From Euryodendron excelsum (taxonomy: Eukaryota; Streptophyta; Magnoliopsida; Ericales; Pentaphylacaceae), in contig CM065398.1 of assembly GCA_033060915.1 (NCBI GenBank), forward strand, positions 1,245,001-1,309,000: a stretch of 64,000 nt of DNA, written 5' to 3'. Positions 58,591 through 64,000 of this stretch are shown in pieces. Numbering within the stretch: position 1 is the first letter of the stretch; every line of letters starts with the position of its first letter. Below the pieces are notes generated by a model. The model searched no databases and was not told where the DNA came from. It saw nothing but the letters and a program-made list of their open reading frames with translations. A program made the translations under genes and the position numbers.

Positions 58591-60770
58591 CAACCTGTCC
58601 CTACCCCATTGATCTTGAGATCCTCCCTAAACCCTTCCCATTATCAGCAGGGTGGGTCATAAGATTTATCAGGTAATTGCCATCCCTATATAAAATTGTC
58701 CAACTGTAGAGGTATTATAAGGCAAAGAAAGTGGGCATTTACCATTGCAAGTCCAAGATGGATCCTACACTCCTGCTTATTTATTCAATCAAGAATGAAA
58801 TGAACACCAAAGAAACTTATTTAATGTATTATGATCACTTTTGTTGTCAGACAACCCTTTTCACTACCTATCTTATAGTTGGCCTGTTGTGCAATCAACA
58901 ATACGGATGCAATGCTGTGTCATATCTGACATGGGTATCTCATAATCCAACAAAGTTAGGACTTAAATGTAGAACATAGACAGCCAAGTCAAGATACGAT
59001 GACATATGCATATACATAAATACACACACACACACACACACACATATATATGTATGGAAGATGAGATAATTAACCAACAAAATAGATATCAGATACGTCA
59101 AGATACAACGATGTATACGTCATAATATTTACGTGACAAACTGTCTTTGTGAATCTATCTAATATTCTAGATTTCTAACTTATAATATGAAAACTCACAC
59201 TAGAAAAATGAGAATTATCCTCTTAGATATAGACAAGGACTTGGGACCAAATTCAATGCAATTCAATCTCACAATCTTCTATAAAAAGCAGTCAAAGTAT
59301 TTGAAATTTATTTACTATTACACTCAAGTATGATACTAGAAAGACAACAAATCTCAGTGTCCATGATGTGTACACATACCTCTGTTTTCAAGGAGTACAG
59401 GGTATAGGTTGAATTTAAAATTAAAAAAGAAAGTTATTTTCATAGTATGAATGCTTAAGAAGAATTGGATAAACAGTCATGACTATCCCAGAAGTCTTTA
59501 ATATCCGATATGAATATGAATATGCCAGAAGTCTTGAATATCCAATATGATAATGTTATGGATTCAACCTCCTTTAGAAGTACTTGTCCCTGATAGCACA
59601 AATATCCAAGCCAAAGGAGTGATGTCATAACACCATTATAGCCTAGGCTGTGAGGCAAGCTTATGGTTACCTTACCCACTAGGGAAGGTCTCTATGGATA
59701 GGATTTATCACTTATGATAATCTAATCCTTTTTGAGTTCTATATTATCCCTCCAAGGCTATCGAGTGTGCCTCTATATAACCCCTCATACACCGTGGCCC
59801 ATGTCTGTATCCATGTTTCTTAGACAGTTTTCCTAGTCAAAACTTCATCAGAGTCTAGTAGTAAAAATACACAAGTATATGTCTACTGTATTTTCCCTTC
59901 AGCCTGCTAGCAATGAAATGCGGCAGCTTAACGAGGAACTTGTTTTCTTAATTTCATGGTACTCACGACTCAATCAATTTGGGTGAGAGAAGAATTTTTG
60001 AACTTGAGTTAAGGCTTTGTAAAGATATTTCTGCAAAGCCATGAATTGCTTCGTATTTTAGCAACATTTGGCTATTCCATTCTTTTTACTTATTTCTCAG
60101 TAAATTGCAAAAGGCTTCTGATTGCCAATGGACGCAATAAAGATGGGGACAGTCAAGGTCAGTCTAAAACAACTGCTAGATACTAGCAAGTTTTTCCAAT
60201 TTCCTCTTACAGCAAGAATAAGATTACATGGGGCTGTAATATCTTCTAATTATGCTATGAGTTTAAGCTCACAGAAAAGGGCTTTTCTAGTAGCTAATCA
60301 AGAAATCTTTGCTTTAATCATTTCCCAAAAAAGAAAGAGTAAGATAAGATAAGATGAATCCAAACTATCAAAAATAATAAACATAAAGGTGAGAAAAAGC
60401 AATTCTAGGGAAGACGTACAGGTTTTTGTAACCGACCACTCAAATAGAACCTCTCCCAATTTAGTACATCCCGAATCAAGTCATCCATTCGAACAACTCC
60501 ATACTTGAACATCTGTCAAATAAAGCTTAAAGGCGAAAGAATTCAACGAGACACCATGCATGGGTGCGTGTGTGTGCCATGAGTAGAAATGGTTGGATGC
60601 TCAGTACCTTGTCCTTCCAACTAACAAATGGGTTGAAGTGCACTCCAACACCAATTTCGTCCGCAACTTCAGTAATCTGACATAGCCAACCAAAAATAAA
60701 ATCGTTAAAACTTACTAATGTGAACATGAAACAGTATTATTTTACTAGAAAGACAGAAAGGAAGTGAAAC

Positions 60771-60828
<58 letters not shown>

Positions 60829-61351
60829 CACCAGCTTTGCCCCGCCTAGGGGTACCATCCATGAAGCATAGTGATCTTTGTTAATTTTCAGATTCTTCGT
60901 TGAAAAAGACAAAAAAAATTAGAATATATGAAAATTTTGGATCTTCTCTTCTCTGCAGAAGAGGCAAAACATGAAACACTGAAAAAAAAAAAAGAACCAA
61001 AGAAAAGAAAAAGGAAATGGAAGGGGTTGCAATTCAACACTTGCCTCAGTATGCCATTGTAGAGGATCTGATACACCAAGAATGTAATCTACCATTGATG
61101 ACTAGATAAAAAACCATCAAGACAGCAAAATACAAGCAGTTGAAAAACAGAAATAAGCAAACCAATCTAAAACCCAAAGAAAAACGAATCTCAATAAATC
61201 TTCAAAAAAAAAAAAAACAAAAGGGATGAAGAAAGCAGTCAACCTTGCTGCTATTATTTGGATGGAGAGCTGAGCCATAAACACAGCAAAACTCAACAGA
61301 GGGAAGAACTTTGAGCAGACTCCCAAGATCAGGTTTCTTTTCATTTTCCAT
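55498..61351 (-). CDS. TAM41: TAM41, mitochondrial CDP-diacylglycerol synthase (10 exons)
   Basis: Coding exons, 5' to 3' on the minus strand: 61351-61244, 61101-61045, 60894-60832, 60676-60608, 60512-60420, 57591-57487, 57398-57321, 56864-56733, 56099-55994, 55682-55498; 996 nt, 331 aa. TAM41 makes CDP-diacylglycerol from phosphatidate and CTP on the matrix side of the inner mitochondrial membrane, the entry step to cardiolipin. The nucleotidyltransferase core is visible: FCCVYGSALH (Gly26, Ser27), SMVDYILGVSD (Asp41, Asp48), GVGVHFNPFVSWKDK, DVLNWERFYLSGRLQKP, SVNLRAATSAALLL and SLSYMGDLRM. The C-terminus ARQAVSG...NKMRKAWKS is conserved in plant homologues. Intron 2 has a GC donor (GAG|GCAAGT). 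The exon 8 end could alternatively be 12 bases earlier. No classical presequence is seen after the starting MENEKKPDLG. An untranslated exon lies upstream at about 62214. Confidence 0.93.
58515..58587. repeat. Long (CT)n microsatellite
   Basis: About 36 CT units in the 2.8-kb TAM41 intron 5. The rest of that intron holds no recognised gene. Confidence 0.95.
59022..59044. repeat. (AC)n microsatellite
   Basis: About eleven AC units in TAM41 intron 5. Confidence 0.9.
60772..60826. repeat. (GA)n beside the TAM41 exon 3 donor
   Basis: About 27 GA units on the plus strand, so (CT)n in the transcript, beginning five bases after the GT of TAM41 intron 3. The tract fills a third of the 155-base intron. 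Confidence 0.95.
61043..61044 (-). other. GC splice donor of TAM41 intron 2
   Basis: The minus strand reads ACTGAG|GCAAGTGTT, where a GT would be expected. AG|GCAAGT is the near-consensus form of a GC-AG intron. It keeps the frame and joins HTE to NLKINKDHY, as the family expects. Using the next GT in frame would add two residues (Ala-Ser) and use a weaker donor. Confidence 0.7.
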
Positions 61352-62213
61352 TGCTACACTTCCATCCAAACATGTTATGTTACACTAAGAAAAATTTGTT
61401 CATGCAGTGAAAGTTAAGTAGTTAAGTAGCTCAAATATATGCACGATAATTAACGAACACTAGAAGCACATTTGGGACAAATGACTGCACAGACAAGTAA
61501 ATGTGGAACTCTTGCAACACCTTAAGATGAAGTGTAAAACAATAGCATCAAGAAATTCAGTAAAAAAGCAAATTTAGAACGGCAAAACGATATAGACACT
61601 ATATATCTTACTTTGCTTCCCATTTTAACGGGTTGTGTGGAGTTTGGCTTTCTAAAAAAAAATTATTATATATATCTTACTTTGCTGAAGAATATCAAAC
61701 TGATTTTTTGTTCATTGAAAATATGGTAATTAAACAAATCCATCAAAGCTATCTAACCAAAAGGTTCATAGTACCCTAACTTCCCAGAACTCAAAACCCA
61801 AATGGGTTTGTTGGGTAAACTAAATTTCAAATATTTATCACCTAAAAGTGCATGCATGATAACAATATACAGCTAGGTAGTAAAATATGTAACAAGGAGA
61901 TTAAACCACTTTTCTTCCATATAAACCACAAATAATAGTAACGTGGGTAGATCACAAATATAAAAAATCTCCTGAATACAGCTATACCATATTCATCTTT
62001 CCCACAAGACACACACGCAATATTATATATCCTCCACCAAAGAGGAATTTCATCAAACAGTTGGGCTGCAAATGCAGTGTTTACTCCAAAGTCCAAAGTA
62101 TGCATCTATATATATGCACGAACATATATGTATATCAAAATTATGTAGAAGAACGTTTCAACCCAAAAAATGATATACAGAAAACCTGAATGCGTGCTTA
62201 TATGGGGACATAC

Positions 62214-62290
62214 CTGGAATTAAATTAGAAGATTGAGAGAGTGAAGAGGAGCAACAAAAAGTTGTGAAGACTCCAAATTTATGGGGACGT
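62214..62290 (-). promoter_or_regulatory. Probable TAM41 5' untranslated exon
   Basis: The minus strand has a CT-rich leader ending ATTCCAG|GTATGTCC at 62214, a good donor. An acceptor AGTGTAG lies two bases before the ATG at 61354-61360. This implies an 860-base 5' UTR intron. The upstream edge of the exon is a guess. Confidence 0.5.
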
Positions 62291-63808
62291 TTGGGTCAAG
62301 TGTCGTCAGATGACACTTGACGGTGGATGTTCCAGGCGGAGTTCTAGTATGCTGATCTAACGGCTGAAGAGGAGTCGGGTCGGTTTTATAAACCCCTTCG
62401 TCTCGGGTTCAGCTTCTCTTTGTTTTCTATTCTTCAGTTTCAACGGTTCAGATTTTACCACTTCACTTTGAAACGATCCAACAGCGGACAGAAATCCGCG
62501 GCATAAAATCACATTAAGCAGCCTCTCTTTTCATTGTTTTCTTATAATTCGTTTTCTTTTCTTTTCCTTTCCTTTTTCGGGAGGAAAAAAAAAATAATAT
62601 TTTGCAACTTAAAATCCAAAGCCCTTTGAAGTAGTTTTTAAATTATTATTATTATTGAGGAAAGAAAAATTAATTATGGCGTAATTTCACATGGGTGGGA
62701 AGGACTGATAAACTAACATATAAGCACCGACATCTACATAACAAAAAAATGGTCAAGTGGTCACGTATACCAATTGCTCAGTACTCATTCTTGTTAAATT
62801 AGGACATGGAATGTTTTATTATATCAGCAACATAATTTTGTAATTAATGAAAAGACTTTTAATATAATAAATGACGCATATCAAAATTTAATATTCATAA
62901 GTAACCAAGAACCTCATGTTACCTAACTACTAGACTTTTTTCTCTAAATAACACAACACATTCTAAAACTATGACAAGTAGCCTAAAGTGAATAATATTA
63001 TAATATTATATGTTAGGGAGAGCTATGCGTAATAGAATGGTATCAAAGCCTAGTGGTGCTCTGTTTTAAAAACCTAGTGTGGATCCTTCCATTTTCTTCT
63101 TATTATTAGAAGTCGTAGCCAATTGCCATGTTAGTAAGTGCAACATTAACTCGAATTTTCAATTTTAAGCATTTATCAAGTTTATCAAACAAATTCCAAA
63201 GTGATACATGGGCCCTGAAAAACCCATTTATCAAATAAGGACACATTTTGTTCCATTAATTTTAGACTTCTATTTTGACAATCAATATATTTAGCTGCCT
63301 AATCTACCTACCCCAACGGCTAAAAGGGATCAATGTTGATCATCAGCTTTACAGTTCCCATTTGGTAGATCAAGCTTATTTATTAGAAAGTCACAAGATT
63401 TTTAGTCAATATAACCAACCCCAGACAAATCTCCGAGTGGTCTACAAGAGATGTAAACATCTCATCGAATCTACAAGGCAGTGACAAAAATGTATGAAAT
63501 ACTTAAAAAGAAAGCTTTTGTATAATCAGTGATACATATCATATGCAATCAATGGAAACACCATAAGCTATTTGGAACTCTTTCCTAGTGCTGCACTGTT
63601 AGTGAGAAATCAAATTGTAAGTCTCCATTGTAATTTCTCATTACTTTTAACAAATGTTGAGTCTTTTTAGCAACTTTACTTGTTTGACTGCAAGAAAGAT
63701 ACCGACAAATCATCTCATGTTGGAGTATTATTACAGAACTGATACATTTCTTTCCTTTCCATCATATCAGTAAATGTAATGTTGAGTATTACAGCAGTGC
63801 AAAGCTCA
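62291..63808. other. Intergenic, TAM41 promoter side to HAD gene 3' end
   Basis: The left third (about 62290-62520) is more GC-rich and holds the TAM41 promoter. The rest is AT-rich with a dispersed repeat at 62748-62846 and a PBS-like sequence at 63038-63050. No gene is seen until the HAD stop codon. Confidence 0.5.
62748..62846 (+). repeat. Dispersed repeat, copy 2
   Basis: Matches 45213-45316 in order (CAGTACTCAT, TTAAATTAGGACATGGAATG, TTTTATTATATCA, TAATTAAT). Followed about 190 bases later by TGGTATCAAAGCC, one change from a plant retrotransposon primer-binding site, so the repeat may be the end of an LTR. Confidence 0.5.
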
Positions 63809-64000
63809 TTAGCAAGTCAACTTCTCGGACGTAATCCATTCCTGTGCAGCCACCAGGTCAGGGAGAACAGGCGCACCGGATTTCCTCCAATTCTCGGCAT
63901 CAGGAATCTTAAATCTATCCAACAATAATGCATGCATTCCCACGCTCCTCGCAGGCATATAGTCCTTTCGCATGCTGTCTCCAATGTGTAGGACTTCTTC
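63809..64000 (-). CDS. HAD-superfamily hydrolase, C-terminal part (partial)
   Basis: The last 63 codons and TAA stop of a minus-strand gene that continues past the window edge. EEVLHIGDSMRKDYMPARSV, followed by GMHALLLDRF, is the HAD motif IV region (GDSxxxDxxxAxxxGMxxxLLxR), and the tail LPDLVAAQEWI is typical of plant HDHD3-like proteins. These are haloacid-dehalogenase-fold enzymes, usually phosphatases, with an Asp nucleophile in the N-terminal part that is not in this window. The substrate cannot be told. The frame is open throughout; whether this is one exon or the end of an exon spanning the edge cannot be seen. Confidence 0.85.
   Translation of the reverse strand, partial: EEVLHIGDSMRKDYMPARSVGMHALLLDRFKIPDAENWRKSGAPVLPDLVAAQEWITSEKLTC

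Overview
The window is nuclear DNA from a flowering plant, most likely a woody eudicot. The evidence is multi-exon genes with GT-AG introns and plant-only families (PTAC14, a DYW-type PPR protein). Long introns and intergenic DNA are filled with Au-SINE, LINE, copia, Harbinger, MULE and MITE sequence, and dinucleotide repeats are abundant. I cannot name the species.

Six protein-coding genes can be supported. From left to right they are: PTAC14 (+, 2122-17899, 13 exons, 497 aa, plastid SET-domain protein); mitochondrial ribosomal protein mS33 (+, 26781-32946, 2 coding exons, 102 aa); an OTP84-type chloroplast RNA-editing factor (-, 40017-42716, intronless, 899 aa); a MOSC-domain protein of the mARC family (+, 47304-53625, 8 exons, 313 aa); mitochondrial CDP-diacylglycerol synthase TAM41 (-, 55498-61351, 10 coding exons, 331 aa); and the C-terminal end of a HAD-superfamily hydrolase (-, 63809-64000, cut by the window edge). 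The first five all act, or are expected to act, in plastids or mitochondria, but nothing suggests co-regulation. From memory, the Arabidopsis homologues of mS33 and mARC are direct neighbours (AT5G44710/AT5G44720), so this pair may be old microsynteny with OTP84 and transposons now between them.

Repeats by region: a MULE transposase pseudogene (1-1330); PTAC14 introns 8 and 9 hold a SINE, a 3.8-kb Harbinger element, LINE fragments and two Au-SINE pieces (one more lies in intron 11). The intergenic block 20.3-25.9 kb is a layered nest: a hAT-like MITE with an 8-bp target duplication, split by a 692-bp TIR element and by a copia element that has lost its reverse transcriptase. The mS33 intron holds a second copy of the same MITE and a probable 2.1-kb solo LTR. 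From 33.3 to 39.3 kb two related TIR elements lie back to back; the larger carries decayed plant-mobile-domain (PMD) sequence, an unrecognised ORF and an exact-period 178-bp tandem array. A third MITE copy lies in mARC intron 3.

I do not see a clearly new biological system. The best candidates for follow-up are the 34.6-39.3 kb element with its 178-bp array and unknown ORF, the copia reverse-transcriptase deletion whose junction carries an LTR motif, and the GC-AG intron of TAM41. Exon boundaries were read by eye from splice signals, reading frame and remembered family sequences; no alignment was run.
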